Positions 11,500-23,949 are shown, counted from the stretch's first letter. The stretch: 64,000 bases of DNA from Halictus rubicundus (GCF_050948215.1 NC_135156.1:15561257-15625256), one strand, 5' to 3'. The notes: generated by a model not told the origin, from the letters alone. Translations and numbers: made by a program.

Positions 11500-13340
11500 A
11501 TAACGCGATACAAGAGTTAGGTAAACATCTATTTCCTTCCAATTTGCGCTAACTCGGTTCTATCATAAATGCGTGAAATTCGCAGTCTAGTAATCCTACA
11601 AGCATTACGCTTTTTCACGGTCTTCCAATTCTTCTGTGCATTTCAACCTTTCGCGATTCCGACCCGAGTTTTCACTTTGGCCGTACATCCCGGCCGATTC
11701 ATCCGCAATGATTTTAATGAGTTTTATCCAAAATGATCGCTCAAAGTGATTGGTGGACATTGTAGGCTGAGGATTGATGTTTGATGAATTGACCCGGTGA
11801 TTCGCCTATAACGAAACAGTGAAACGGCAGTGACAACCGCTGGAACGGTGTTCATTTCTATCGTTCAGTTTTAATGCTCCTCTTCTATGCACATGCGCGC
11901 ATTTGTGATGCAAAAATTTGTGATGAGAAACATTTTTTTCCCCCATTTTGAGAACCGGTGAATCGAGTTCGATCACTGTGAAGAAGTAAAAATACTCCGG
12001 TTCTCATCTTTCGTATTTATTGTGGAAGATGCACCCGCGATGATGCGCGCGAAGCGAAGAGGTATAAATTCGCCTGAACGATGTGGAAACTTCGCGACGT
12101 ACGCGCGTGCTAATTTCGTGCGCGTTCGTCGAAAAGCCGCCGATAGGAATTCCAGTTTCGAGCGAGCCCCGATTAAGCCGCGTTTCTGCGAACGCGATAA
12201 AATTTCGAATTTACACGTTTAACGACGCGCCGGCTGGATAACTTTACGGATAAGATTCCGCTGAATGTGGGCGCTCGATGTCGGTCACGGTTGGTCATCG
12301 TGGCCGGCACAGAGAGAAACTGTTGGTCACCGATGTGTTAACGTTGTCATTAATCGAATGGTAACGGTTTTCATCTACGTGAAACGTACAAACGGCGATA
12401 ATAAGACGGAAAACATTTGTTAACAGGAGAGACGCATGGAGCGAACAACGTCGGAGACCAGATTAGATGGATTCCCGGCAAAGTTTCAAGAATTCTCTAA
12501 ACGCGCATTAGGAGAAGAAAAAGCGAGGTCCTGCAAGCGTTTATCCGGTGATCTGGAATCGTTATCATTATCTCGAGGAGATTTCGCTGGCGACATCAAG
12601 ATCTATTTCGGCCGGTGGTTTAATCCGCGAAATTACGAGGCCGGTCTCTCTTTTATTTTCAGCTCGGTGGTCCTCTCTGCGTCGCGTCGCCGTGTCTCTC
12701 CTCTCTCTATCGTTTCTCGTTATCAAAGCTCGATTCCTCGGAACTGGGCGTCGCTCTCATTATCCAGTTTCGAGCGTAGCTCAGGCCGAGCAACGTTTTC
12801 TGCGCCGCGACTGTGCTTCTCTCCCGTCCGTGATTTGGCAGCGACCAAGACACAGAAAGCCGTTCCATTTGTTGGCGGCCCTCGCTGACTCGCGTTCCCG
12901 GAATCCCCGGAGCGTATGCGAGTCGGTCCTGTTCACTTCGTTTCGTCTCGTTTCGTCTCGTTTCGTTTCGTTTCGTTTCGTGTCGTGTGGCAACGATTAT
13001 GCCGGATGATCGCCGGAGCTCCGAGACCGTGTTTACAAGCGCGAACGACCGGTCTTTTTATTCGCGGCGAGACGCGACAAACATCGTGCCGATGTAATCG
13101 GATCAGTTTAAGATGTAATTAATAAACGGCCTCGTTAAATAAAACTCCACGCCCCGTGACAAGCACAGCTGCTAATGATCACCGTCCGGATAAAGGATCG
13201 GAATAACGGCCGAGGATCACGCAGACACGACACCGTACACGCCGACCGATTTTCGAGACACCGGGAATCCTCGGTTTTCACTCGGTTTCAAAATCACCGT
13301 TTTGATTTTGTTGTTTTTTTTTTTTTTTGGGCACCTCTGT
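11500..13340. other. Intergenic, CpG-rich, nothing assigned
   Basis: One dispersed motif copy at 11571-11592 and the TTTCG tract. A 150-codon plus-strand frame at 12436 has no recognisable domain and arginine-rich chance composition. Confidence 0.5.
12936..12985 (+). repeat. (TTTCG)n microsatellite
   Basis: Eight or more TTTCG/TCTCG pentamers. Confidence 0.92.
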
Positions 13341-13344
13341 TTCT

Positions 13345-13801
13345 TTAACAGTAGGTTTACGGGACCCGTCAAAATGACGGGTTCTAATATTTTTAACCCT
13401 TAGCACTCGAGTGGTGACTCTGAAGCACCACTAGAAATTGTTGTGGCAATATTTCAAGGAAATTACAAAATATTTGTTACATTACAAAATTTGTATTCAA
13501 TAGATTACTAAACATTTAAATATTATATGTAGAAATCTGATCAGTTTCGTATGAATAAAATCAAAATATTGTAGGACGGAAGAAAAATTTAGTTTCAGAA
13601 TGAAAATAGCGCCGACTGCAAAGGATTAATTTATGATTATTGAGATTGTGAAGATCAATCTACGTGGAATTACTCAACGAACTTATTTCCTTAGGTGTAT
13701 ATTATTTAAAAAATGGCTGAAAACTTGGATAGACACATTCTTCTTATTTTCAGAAAGTAATGTAAAATGCTCCGTTTTAATGTTCCGTAAACCTAGTTAG
13801 A
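13345..13801 (-). mobile_element. TTAA MITE, family D, interrupted by a family E insertion
   Basis: In the minus orientation of the copy at 16097: CCGTCAAAATGACGG near the left end, then (after the insertion) ATATTATTTAAAAAATGGCT and CCGTAAACCTAG at the right. The right terminal TTAA has been lost where the 298-bp tandem duplication begins. Confidence 0.65.
13393..13629. mobile_element. TTAA MITE, family E copy inside family D
   Basis: TTAACCCTTAGCACTCGAG to GACTGCAAAGGATTAA, with the AGTGGTG/CACCACT hairpin 12 bases from the left edge. The host has one TTAA at the equivalent place in the copy at 16097-16321. Confidence 0.75.
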
Positions 13802-14240
13802 AATTCTTCTCTGACCCTATTTTCTGTAAATTAGCGACATTTGGTATAGCTCTTGAGCTATAGTCTATTTGTCAGTTGACTACAGACCGTGGTCTCTCAC
13901 AGAGTTTTGACCTTCTGAAATTGGGAAAAGAATATTTAACACATTGTGAAGATCAATCTACGTGGAATTACTCAACAAACTTATTTCCTTAGGCATATAT
14001 TATTTAAAAAATGGCTGAAAACTTGGATAGACACATTCTTCTTATTTTCAGAAAGTAATGTAAAATAGTCCGTTTTAATGCTCCGTAAACCTAGTTAGAA
14101 ATTCTTCTCTGACCCTATTTTCTGTAAATTAGCGACATTTGGTATAGCTCTTGAGCTATAGTCTATTTGTCAGTTGACTACAGACCGTGGTCTCTCACAG
14201 AGTTTTGACCTTCTGAAATTGGGAAAAGAATATTTAACAC
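13645..14240 (+). repeat. 298-bp tandem duplication (two copies)
   Basis: Units 13645-13942 and 13943-14240 differ at only a handful of bases. Each unit begins inside the interrupted family D MITE and ends GAATATTTAACAC. Confidence 0.88.
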
Positions 14241-16096
14241 TAGAATTACCGAGCCCGTTAAACTGACGGATTTCAGATTTATTTCTTTCACAATTTGCGA
14301 AGTGATTCGTGAGATTTCTCCAAAAATTGAGAAACCGAATCGTTCGAATCGAATCGGAACCGTTCGGATTAATTAAATCTATTAACTCTGATTAGTTGTC
14401 GAGTCGACGTCGAGCAGGATTGAACAGTGAGAAGAAAGCGTTCAGGCGTTCGGAAAGAGGTGAAGGTCGCGAAAACCACTGCTTCAGGTATTAGGAAAAA
14501 GTTGCTGGACCGTGGTTAGTAGCGGCAAACTGCGTGGGCGGAGGAGCGATCAGACCAACGGACAACACCTAACCGTTCTCTGTATTGTTTTGGTGAGGCG
14601 CGACGATGTTTCTCGGCCGCAAGAAAACAGTTTTTGCGCAACTAATATTTTCCGTGTCGGTGATTTGTCGCGCTCCTCGGTCGGATTGAGTCTGACACGG
14701 TTGATTGATCGTCACCTCCCTTGACACCTCGTTAAGGCGACACTTTCGACGCCGTTGTGCGACCGGTTCACCTTCCGTCGCGAATATGCTGAATTTTCGA
14801 CGACCCATTTCGGATCCTCGACTGTGACAGCCTCTCCGTGCTGGCTTTATGCGGAATTCTCGCGCATAAACTCGATAACCACGATATCTGCCGCCTGATC
14901 GAATATTAACGCGTTCTCGCCGCTGCAAAAAGTATGGCGCGACGACGAACCATGATAACTAGATCTTTGCGCAGAATAAAAACTGCCGGCATCGATCGCG
15001 AGAAACAGCGACCATATAGATCTTTCGTTTCTTGCTTTAACAAGCCGAAGGCGAAGTTCCTTTTTTTTAATGGAAACAGATAAATGATAAAAATACATTC
15101 TCAAGTGGCAAGAAAATACAATTAGATTACATTAACGTTCGTGACCGAACTTGCCGATTATTTATTGAAAAAATGTGAGAATTGTTCGATCGATTCCACC
15201 TATTTGGCGTCAGGCTAATTAATAAAGCCGATCGGCGCGTAATTTGACGGTATCGCTCGGCGATGCATTAATCAGTCTGTGCGTCGATTATCGAGTCACC
15301 CCGTCCGGGCCCGCGCTTCAAAGAAACGGTCCGTGTTATCAATTAGAGTTCCGAGATCACGGTGCACGTAACGAAATTAATCTCCCCTTAATTAATGGCG
15401 TTAAGGCGCATCCAGCCGTGGGGGCAGTACGAGTTTCCTGATTAAGACGATACGCGTTCTCGGAAGCGGCATCGAAACCGCCGGGAAAGGAGCGCCGCGC
15501 GCTTGCCGACACACTTTATTGAAATCTTGTACAATTAAGACCGCCGTCTACTTGTCGCGGACATTAATTATAGAGAATCGCGGGAGCTCCGCTCGGATCG
15601 AAAACAATTTTACAAACACGTTCGCGGAACGATCATCGCCGTATCGTTTGACTTCTCGCTCGCCGGCACGCTCGAAATAAATAGAATCGATTCCTCGGCG
15701 TCACCGCGGCAGCCATCTTTTTTTTTTTCGCGACACGAGCATTCGAACCAGCTAGTTTTAAACAACGCGGTCTCTCGGTCGCGGATGCTCGTGAAAATAT
15801 TCACCAGGATGTATTTAGAAACGGTGCGAGCAGAATACGTGCGGATTCTTTGTGAATTTATCAGCCGTTCGTCTGACAGATGCATTATTTAACAGAACGA
15901 CGGGATGGAAACGGTTGGCATATATGTGCATCAATATTTAGGAGATTCATTTGACACGGCACTGAAAATATACACGGCGATTATACAGTAAGCGAGCCGA
16001 GGACAGTGCAAAATTTCTCCGCTGCATTCTTGATTCAATTTTCATATCGTCGTTCTATGAAGTTTGCAATTAAACAGTGCAGCCAATGCCAGGCGT
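14241..16096. other. Intergenic, no gene seen
   Basis: A fragment resembling a TTAA MITE end (TTAACACTAGAATTACCGAG) opens the stretch. The part at 15180-15600 has many TTAAT/ATTAA homeodomain-like cores in CpG-rich DNA, as in insect conserved noncoding elements. Confidence 0.4.
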
Positions 16097-16321
16097 TTAA
16101 CGCTAGGTTTACGGAGCACTAAAAATGACTATTTTACATTACTTTATAAAAATAACATGAATGTATCGATCAAAGTTTGTAGCCATTTTTTAAATAATAT
16201 ATACCCAAAGAAATCAATTTGTTAAATAATTGCTCATAGATGCATTTTTACAATCTCAATATTCGCGATTTAAACATATTAGAATCCGTCATTTTGACGG
16301 GTCCCGTAAATCTAGTGTTAA
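16097..16321 (+). mobile_element. TTAA MITE, family D copy
   Basis: TTAACGCTAGGTTTACGGAG to CCCGTAAATCTAGTGTTAA, with the palindrome CCGTCATTTTGACGG near the right end. Its right TTAA (16318-16321) is shared with the family C element that follows. Confidence 0.8.
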
Positions 16322-16508
16322 CACTAAACCTACCGCGCGCGGTCAAATGACCGTTTTTGAAATTTCGCTTAGAATTTCTTGTATTCAACGTTTCTGTATT
16401 GCCATGTTATTGACTTTTCCTATAATATACATACAACTCATTTTCCAATATTCACAACTTTCCTTATTGTTCACTTTCCGAAAAAATTTCATAGCATGTC
16501 TTTCTACA
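16318..16508 (+). mobile_element. TTAA MITE, family C fragment
   Basis: Left end TTAACACTAAACCTACCGCG with GGTCAAATGACC; the sequence then runs into the next family C copy without its own right end. Confidence 0.6.
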
Positions 16509-16734
16509 TTAACACCAAAGCTACCGAATCAGTCAAAACGACCGGTTCCTAATGTTTTCTTTCACAATTACTGAAATTATAAAAATGTTTTCATCAGAAT
16601 TTTTTGAATGAACTTTTTCATTGAAGCACATATATTAGAATAAAAATGGTATTAGGTTTGAACGGATGTAGTCTTGTCATGATTACAAAGCAATATTCAT
16701 CGGGTGTATTTGTTACTCGGTAGTTCTAGTGTAA
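16509..16734 (+). mobile_element. TTAA MITE, family C copy
   Basis: Starts TTAACACCAAAGCTACCG with AGTCAAAACGACCGG; ends near GTTCTAGTGTAA, where the terminal TTAA has mutated. Confidence 0.6.
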
Positions 16735-17785
16735 AGATACATATTTTTTTTTTTCAGTACGTCAGAACATCGATTATTCGGTTCTTCGTCGTCCGAGCAG
16801 TTCCAACAAATAAATAGTTGAATCTAAAACGTTTGCTGCACGATTGATCGTACAACCTAGTGACGGTTTAATTGAGCATTCCAGCTAAGTGACAGTCCTA
16901 CTATTCCAACACAAGCGTGACATTGATTAGCACGGATATGATCGAGCCATACGTGCCGTACAGGTTTTCCACTCGAAATTAAATTTCTGCAATTCAAATT
17001 CGCCCTTTTCTAAATCCAGTTCACCCTTTGTCCGTTGTGAACGCACCGCGTGCGTCCTGTCTGAAAAATTCTGCGTAAGTAATGTCTGCATTTATGCCGC
17101 GCGGTTTCCGAGCACTATAGAAAGTCGACGCTCTACAAAAGGGATAAATATGGCTGATTACGCAACGAGACGCGACTAAATCGCCACGGTTTCCGCGCGG
17201 GCCGTGTCGGGCCGGTCCTCGGTCGCGTTTCCAACGTCGGTCGCGTCACGGCGAATACGTATCGACGTTTCAACGGAAATGAGAAACGCCTGGGCCGGGT
17301 ATGTCGGCCGCTTTTCCTCGCCGGTTTACCGAGAATACGTAATTACACGGCACACACGCCGCTTACACGCGTTCCCGGGGCTGCACATACCGGGTGTCGG
17401 GCCGTCCGAACGCCGACGAAAAAACAGACCGGCCGTTACGAGATTAATCCTTAAACGGCGGTCGATCGTTTTTACTTTCGTGAGATTCACAGGTGTCCCA
17501 CGGAGGAAAAGCCGTCTCGCTTATTCGACCGGTGTGTGTAATTGTCAGCTGTCCGTCCCGCCGCTTATTTCACGCTCCCTGTACCGACCGGTTTCCCTCG
17601 GACCTCGCCATTTTTCCACTCGCACAGAATCCGAGATCCTTCTCGAGCCCTACGGGGCCTCGTCCTAGCGATCGTTCGATCTCAATCCGCTTGGCTGTCC
17701 CTGCCTCCTCAACGTAATCGATTTACCCGCCGAAAATCGAATCGTGGTGTCTCGCGCCACGTGGACGTCTTCTAGGTACTTGTGT

Positions 17786-18365
17786 AACGTGGCTCTGATT
17801 GGTCGTCATCGATCCCCACCACTTTTGGACCTCGGTCGGACCGCCACCTATCGCGTGTTTCCTTGATTATTGTCTTGAATTGTATTTACTGGAGGAAAAT
17901 GAGAAAAAGTTAAAAGGTCTCAGATTTGTGTACTGTATGGAGACAGGAAGATGATGTAGTGACGGAACGTGGCTCTGATTGGTCGTCATCGATCCCCACC
18001 ACTTTTGGACCTCAGTCGGCCCGCCTCCTATCGCGTGTTTCCTTGATTATTGTCTTAAATTGCATTTACTGGAGGAAAATGAGAAAAAGTTAAAAGGCCT
18101 CAGATTTGTGTACTGTATGGGCATAGGAAGATGATGTAGCGAACGAACGTGGTTCTGATTGGTCTTCATTGGTCCCCACCACTTTTGGACCTCGGTCGGC
18201 CCGCCACCTATAGCGTGTTTCCTTGATTATTGTCTGAAATTGTATTTACTGGAGGAAAATGAGAGAAAGGTGAAAGGTCTCAGATTCGTGTACTGTATGA
18301 GCACAGGAAGATGATGTAGCGACCGAACGTGGCTCTGATTGGTCTTCGCTAGTCCCCGGCATTTT
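17786..18365 (+). repeat. 180-bp satellite, three full copies plus a fragment
   Basis: Unit starts at 17786, 17966, 18146 and 18326, exactly 180 bp apart, each opening AACGTGG-TCTGATTGGTC. GATTGGT is an inverted CCAAT box. The fourth unit decays after about 40 bases. Confidence 0.9.
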
Positions 18366-18439
18366 TGCATCCCCAATCTCGTGTCTCATTGACTATTCTC
18401 GGAAAATGTTGCGTCCACTGAAGGAATATAAAAGGGTGT

Positions 18440-18640
18440 AGGTGAACGGTCTCAGATCTGATTGGCGTCCATTAGAACCTAGAATCTAATGACTCTATCA
18501 TTGCCTCGAGTCCATTAGCCATATCTCCGTTTATAGTCTAATGACTCTATGACTGTTTGGAGTCTATTAGACCCGCTACCATCTCGAATCCAATACCTCG
18601 ATCATTGCCTAGAGTCCAACAGCTCCACCATCTCCTATTC
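18440..18640 (+). repeat. Degenerate short repeat next to the 180-bp satellite
   Basis: Phrases such as AATCTAATGACTCTAT and GAGTCCATTAG/GAGTCTATTAG recur at irregular 50-65 bp spacing, starting with CTGATTGG as in the satellite. Confidence 0.45.
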
Positions 18641-20729
18641 ACCCTACAAGCGATGTTTTACAGCATACTAAAATCTACCGAAAAAATGTCCAAATCTCAA
18701 TCTCCGTATTTTTTCAAAATATCCACCGTTCTAACTTTCCCGTTTCGAGTCAAGAATTTTCCAAACCCAACCACGGCGCTTCCGTTCGCAACCGTGTTGA
18801 CGCTCGAACACTATGCTACCGCTCACGATCATGCAAGCCGGCGCACACCTACCGCGCTATCGTAACGCTACGCTAATCGCGTTACATCATCGCGTTTCTC
18901 GGAAAAATGTCAGTAGAACGTCGCGCCGACTGATAGAGCGGAGTCGAGGCCAACGCGCCACGACACGACACGGCGCGACACTCCGTTACAAGACGGCGAG
19001 GAGACTCGCTCTCGGTGGAAGTCGATTAAATCGTTTGTAATGGTGATTCGTGGGGAAGAAAGTGTCCCAACGGGCCTGTCCCAAGAGGTATACATCCTCT
19101 CGAAAACACGGCGCGCCGTCCGATTCGGATCGCGTACACCAAACAGACACTTGTTGCTCTTGTCAAAGCCGGCGGACCCGGCGAGGATCTCTTCATGAAT
19201 TTCTCGCCGAGATTTAATCCCCCCGAAGTCTCCTGTCTGTTCCTCGATCGATCGACGAACAGATCTCGGCTGTTGTAGCACGCGGGAACGATCGGGCGCG
19301 TTACGACTGGCGCTCGGTTAAATTTACACGAATCAGCCCAACACCCAGTCATTTCACAACGCTCAGTGTGTTGCAAGCTCCACCCCGCATTTAGTAATTT
19401 AGTAGATTCTAACTCGGATCAGGGGAATTGATTAGAATCGAGGGGAATACAGTTGCCCCCTCTCCGCGTCACGTGACGCGTCGTAGGAGGGGAAGGGTAC
19501 AGAGACGCTGGTCGTTATACTAATGCGCAGGGTTAAATTCTGGGATCCAGAGTCCCGAAAACAATTGAGCCCTTCATGGTTGATCGTCGGAAGCACAGTT
19601 GCGAAAGCCAATCCAGGATTTTCTTCGGATGACACCCGGATTTTCTGCTCGGTACGAGGACGCGGCCAAGGTGTGCGTCTTCGGGCGGGCTTAATTAAGT
19701 TGGCAAGTCCATTAACGGGGAAGGATTTTCCCTTGGCCCGCGGTTTCTTTGACTCGGCGCTGAGGCGTCTGCAACCTCCGTCGCCCCGGCAAATATCCGC
19801 TGATTACTTTGCAACCCGTTCGTTCTCGCAGGCTAAGCGCCTTTCGCGGAATTTCGTCGCGGCCATGCTATCGCTGCCTCGCATCGAGGCGAGATAAGGA
19901 TTTACCGGGGCGAGGATCCGGGGATTCTCTCGAACCATAGTGCCGGGTGCATCGGTTTCGCATCGATTCTCGGCTAATTACGCGCCAGGGCTTAGGGGGA
20001 TCGCCGATGAATTAGACGAAGAAAGCGACGCGACGGCGTTACGGATGCAGACGGGAAAATCCACGAATTTATCGCGAACCAGGGATTGCAGCAATGGACA
20101 AAAATAAAAATATCAACTTTCGTGCTGGTGGGTATTTAAATCATTCGTAGAACCGATCCTAGATGTCTATCGCAAAGGAAAGTAGGGATGTTAAAATCGC
20201 TAAACAAATATCAACTATGCCTGGATATGTCGATCATCGTGTACTTCAGCTTTCTACTTCGAGTAATGGAATTTTGTTCAGAAAACGCAACGGAAGCTCG
20301 ACGATGCTGATGTCCAGGACGAAGGGGACCATCGATGTTAGCAACTTCGTGGAGTTCCGGTTTTCGAGGAGATAATGATCTGCTCTGCACAAATTATCGG
20401 GAGCATGGTTGCGATTATCGCGAGAGCTTATGCATATGGTTGGATTCTCATGTATCGTATTCGCACGAGTGGAGGAACAAACATATTGATGATAGCATCT
20501 GTTCGCCGATGGTAGAGGAAACGCCAATGTGAAGATGAATCTGTTTGTGGTAGCTGTGGTCATTATTTATTTAAACTTTTCGTATTATTTACAATGACTA
20601 GACTTGCGGATATTATGTATTTAGAAGACAACCTTCTGATAGAAATGGCGCACAGGCAATTAAATAACGATTTGAGCAACAACTACAGCAATTATTATTA
20701 TTTTTTGTTTTTAATTAAATATATGCCCG
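18641..20729. other. 3' flank of the TULIP-fold gene, nothing assigned
   Basis: Mixed-composition DNA; frames of up to 124 codons lack domain features. No second TULIP-type gene was found here although such genes often cluster. Confidence 0.45.
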
Positions 20730-20735
20730 TTTATT
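20730..20735 (-). terminator. Polyadenylation signal of the TULIP-fold gene
   Basis: AATAAA on the minus strand about 52 bases after the stop codon; a short 3'UTR of roughly 70-80 bases is implied. Confidence 0.6.
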
Positions 20736-20786
20736 CGTTCATAAAGCTTCCAGATAAGATGAGGATACAGAGGTGCGAGGTAATCT

Positions 20787-20984
20787 TCACGAGCCGATGA
20801 TTTCGATTAGATCAGTTATCGTCAACTTGCTTAGAACCTGATCCAACACTTTCTTCAATAATTTGCCACCATTTGTCGATACCTCCGCTGGCCAGTCTCG
20901 GAGAACCTGTGGCACTAGTTCCGATATGATCTGGCTGATGATCTTCGACAGTTCTTCATCGTAGAGCAAACCGGTGGCATTGAA
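20787..20984 (-). CDS. Coding exon 5 (last) of the TULIP-fold gene
   Basis: 198 nt including the TGA stop (20789-20787), entered in phase 0 after a TTACAG acceptor. It holds the NAT sequon and the long C-terminal amphipathic helix that closes the lipid-binding barrel in this fold. Confidence 0.85.
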   Translation of the reverse strand, partial: FNATGLLYDEELSKIISQIISELVPQVLRDWPAEVSTNGGKLLKKVLDQVLSKLTITDLIEIIGS

Positions 20985-22763
20985 CTGTAACATTCAAGAT
21001 AATGATAATGACAATGATCCCTAGTGCTCCATAAACGTCGCACAAGATCAGAACAATTTCTTCGATGATACAAGGAACAGAACAGACAAGATTTATCATA
21101 GCAATTCTAATGATTTCTAATGATCAAAAACGTCTATTTTTGTATTGAAAATGTCTAATGTCTACGTATTGCACCTGGTAGGTTTTAACAAACTTTAGTT
21201 TACTATATAAATTGTAATAAAAATTCCACTCTACAAAGTCAATATACAATCTTCAATGAGAATACTAATATAATAATTGATTTGCTGCGCTTTTGCACCC
21301 TATTTCGTAAGCCCACTTAAGGGTTGACATAGAAAACTTACATCCAATTCCCCTAGTTGAATTTTCAGGTCGATGTCCCTCACATACAGTTTGCCGTCTG
21401 TGTTTACTGTAAGCCTCACTTCCACTGCCACTTGTAAATCCTTTGCTATAGCTCTGGATATTAAAAAGACACGATTTAATTAATTTTTATTCGACCGATA
21501 ATCGTTCGAGTCTTCTTTATCGGTAGATTGTAAGGGTAGCAGGGGTTTGTGGTAGAAAACTTCTTTATCGACCACGGGTAATCCTGTTTTAGCAACGGTA
21601 GGGCACCGAATGACCGACAGAGAATCGTCGGCAAAGAAGTTTCCTACGGCAGTGGTACGAGTTTCGTCGTATCACTCGGAGATAACGCTACATTGATAAA
21701 AAGTGTGCTACTCGTTTGGTAACTTGTTCGTTCTCAACATTATTCTGCGCGAATGGACATTATGAAAATCTAACTCGTAAAACAAGTTACTCGAGCTATC
21801 ACGTTGATCTATTGAGAAGCCGTCAATTGTCGGACTGAAATCTTTCGTCGCTCACTAGACGAAGAAGCGTCGAACAAGCTGTGCAACTTACAGGATAGCT
21901 CCTTCCCCATAGAGCGCCATTTGAGGGGGTATTTTTCCCTTGGTAATCTTGTACATGGTGAAAAAGTCGATATTTTTCCAAGTCAAGTCGACGTTCGCTT
22001 GAAGTCCGGCAAGTCGAAAATCGGCTCTGTTCACAACGAAGTCTGACAAACCGAGCGCTCGCAGATTGTCCACCGCACCCTCCACCCTGTCATTGCAAAT
22101 CGAACAATCATTCTGTCAATAACACTGGTCAACATACATTTCGTCGCGACGAACATTTACATTGATTCTAACGCGACTTCCGAAATCTCTCAATTTCAGA
22201 GAAATCCAACGATTACGATGATTTTCTAATTTGTGTTTCTTTGGTAAACAAAACATATCAATTCACAGGGTTTTGCGATTTAATCTTATGGGAATCTATC
22301 TACAAAAAGTTACACCGGGAATTGTTATGCTGCTCTATCTGTGGAGCGCGCGAGGGCTAAAGCGTGGTCGAGCTGAAATCGAAAATGGAAGGTGTTCGTA
22401 CGCGATGCCCATCTTCTCGTTGTCTACGTTCAGTTCAAGATGATCCTTTTTCAGCGGGTCCAGGACAGGGATCGCCGGTTTATCGTGGCCCTTCTTCATC
22501 CAATCTTTCAGCTTCTCGAAGAAACCGACCAGCTGATCACCTCCGTTCGACGATCCCCCCGCGATCGGCTCTGAAACGGCGAAACAGTTGCGTTTCACTC
22601 GGTCCCGAGGCCCGATTGAATTCGAAATCGAATTACCGAGCAATCCGCTCGAATTCGTCGGAGTTTGAAAATTGATGTGCCACTCACCCTGCAGCAAGAA
22701 ACTGTTGCTGTACGCGTCGCACGAGGCAGCGAGCACGGCCAACACCAACACCAACACACGCAT
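20787..22763 (-). CDS. Secreted TULIP-fold lipid-binding protein, group 7 allergen/JHBP-like, complete, five coding exons
   Basis: Five minus-strand exons (22763-22688, 22570-22402, 22086-21892, 21453-21342, 20984-20787) join in frame through GT-AG introns to give 750 nt, a 249-residue protein. Residues 1-17 (MRVLVLVLAVLAASCDA) are a signal peptide, so the product is probably secreted into haemolymph or gut lumen. The mature chain follows the layout of insect group 7 allergen-like proteins: an N-terminal amphipathic helix (FFEKLKDWMKKG), a proline-rich IPVLDPL turn, an alternating hydrophobic beta region (residues ~80-170, with LYVRDIDLKIQLGELD) and a long C-terminal helix (EELSKIISQIISELVPQVL) ending ITDLIEIIGS. 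One N-glycosylation sequon (NAT) opens the last exon. The mature chain has no cysteine, whereas takeout/JHBP proteins usually keep an N-terminal cysteine pair, so the group 7 branch is favoured. Known relatives bind hydrophobic ligands; the ligand here is unknown. The start is the first ATG after a 5'UTR splice acceptor. Confidence 0.85.
21342..21453 (-). CDS. Coding exon 4 of the TULIP-fold gene
   Basis: 112 nt between a TATCCAG acceptor (21456-21454) and a GTAAGT donor (21341-21336). It encodes strands with the pattern VEVRLTVNTDGKLYVRDIDL. The exon is too short to stand out as an open frame and was found by matching phases and splice sites. Confidence 0.83.
21892..22086 (-). CDS. Coding exon 3 of the TULIP-fold gene
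   Basis: 195 nt between a GACAG acceptor and a GTAAGT donor (21891-21886). It encodes the start of the curved beta-sheet wrap, including VDNLRALGLSDFVVNRADF, the most family-like part of the protein. It enters in phase 2 and leaves in phase 2. Confidence 0.85.
22402..22570 (-). CDS. Coding exon 2 of the TULIP-fold gene
   Basis: 169 nt after a strong TTTCAG acceptor (22573-22571), completing a Glu codon. It carries the Gly/Ser linker, the first amphipathic helix and the DPLKKDHLELNVDNEKMG segment. It ends two bases into an Ala codon at a GTACGA donor, the weakest donor in the gene; an unspliced reading continues in frame past it but loses similarity to the family. Confidence 0.78.
22688..22763 (-). 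CDS. Coding exon 1 of the TULIP-fold gene (signal peptide)
   Basis: 76 nt holding the ATG, the whole signal peptide and the first mature residues (YSNSFLLQ). It ends one base into a codon at a GTGAGT donor (22687-22682). A polypyrimidine-AG acceptor (ends 22769) lies five bases before the ATG, so an untranslated exon is spliced in upstream. Confidence 0.82.
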
Positions 22764-23949
22764 AATTCCTGAAAATTGAAACGCGTCGTTCAGCACCCCT
22801 ACTTTTGCAATCCCTTACACAACCAGACCGCGGATTTTCTATTGTTACGACGATAATGTGTACAGTCACTCTTATAATCGATGGCACACACTTTCGATCG
22901 GAACAACTTTCTCAGAAACGGACCAAGCGACATTTCCCTGCCAAGCTACACGGATTAGTTTACTAGACGATGCACAATGAAAAATTACAGAATTACGGGA
23001 AAAATAGTAACAGTTGCTTTTTACCGACATTTTTACTACGCGTTGTATAATCCTTCTAGCTTGGCATAATTTAATCCTCATGCGGTCTTTTCGTCATTTC
23101 CGACCAATTCACATTTCACTTTGGACTTATTTTCGTTTCTGAAGAGATGGCAAACAAAATTTTTTCTAACTAAAATGTTGTTACGTTCGATCAATTGTTG
23201 CACCATCTTACACACTCACTGTAAGAACACGCTATGCTACACCGAGAATTCCCAACGTTGTGCCCGCATTTGATTCGACAACAAAGACTGCGCAAATTAA
23301 GTTATCAGTATTATAATTAGACTGCGAATTTCGCGCATTTACGAGAAAACTGAGTTGGTAAATTTATTGGTTTATTTCATTTCTGCTTCTCACAGTCGAC
23401 TTGGAAAATTTCTGTCTGGCATAAAAATCCACAATCCATAATTATTTGCTCTGTTCGATTAATCTGCGTGGTCGTAAACGACCATGGTCACCGTTAACGC
23501 TATTTTGAACGAAATAGGAACAGAATTCGGACGTTTCGCATGCGACACCCTGGCGCTCGCATCGATTGCTCGCAGGTAAATTCAGATTTGGGACCACAGC
23601 AGCGCGACGTTAGTTTAATTAAAAATCCTCGGGTGGCGTTTCGCCGCGAGTCTCGCGGTTAATTGCGCGGAACCGGTCGGGCCGCGATTGTTTTTGACAG
23701 ATTTCCGCCGCAGAGTTTCACTGGCTTTTCCCGGACCGGCGTTGAACGCGTTCCGAACTCGTTCGGCCGGACGCGGAATTCGTGGTCGCGTTTTCAGCCT
23801 GTACACGTACTAAAAATTCCTCGCCTCTCTCCCGGAAAAATCGGTGGAGCACGCGAACGAATTGCGAACGAGAAAATAAAAGGAAAAATGAATCGAATAC
23901 TCGTATTCTCCGCGCACGATCTCGAAACTTTTTCCGCGCAGATACTCAC

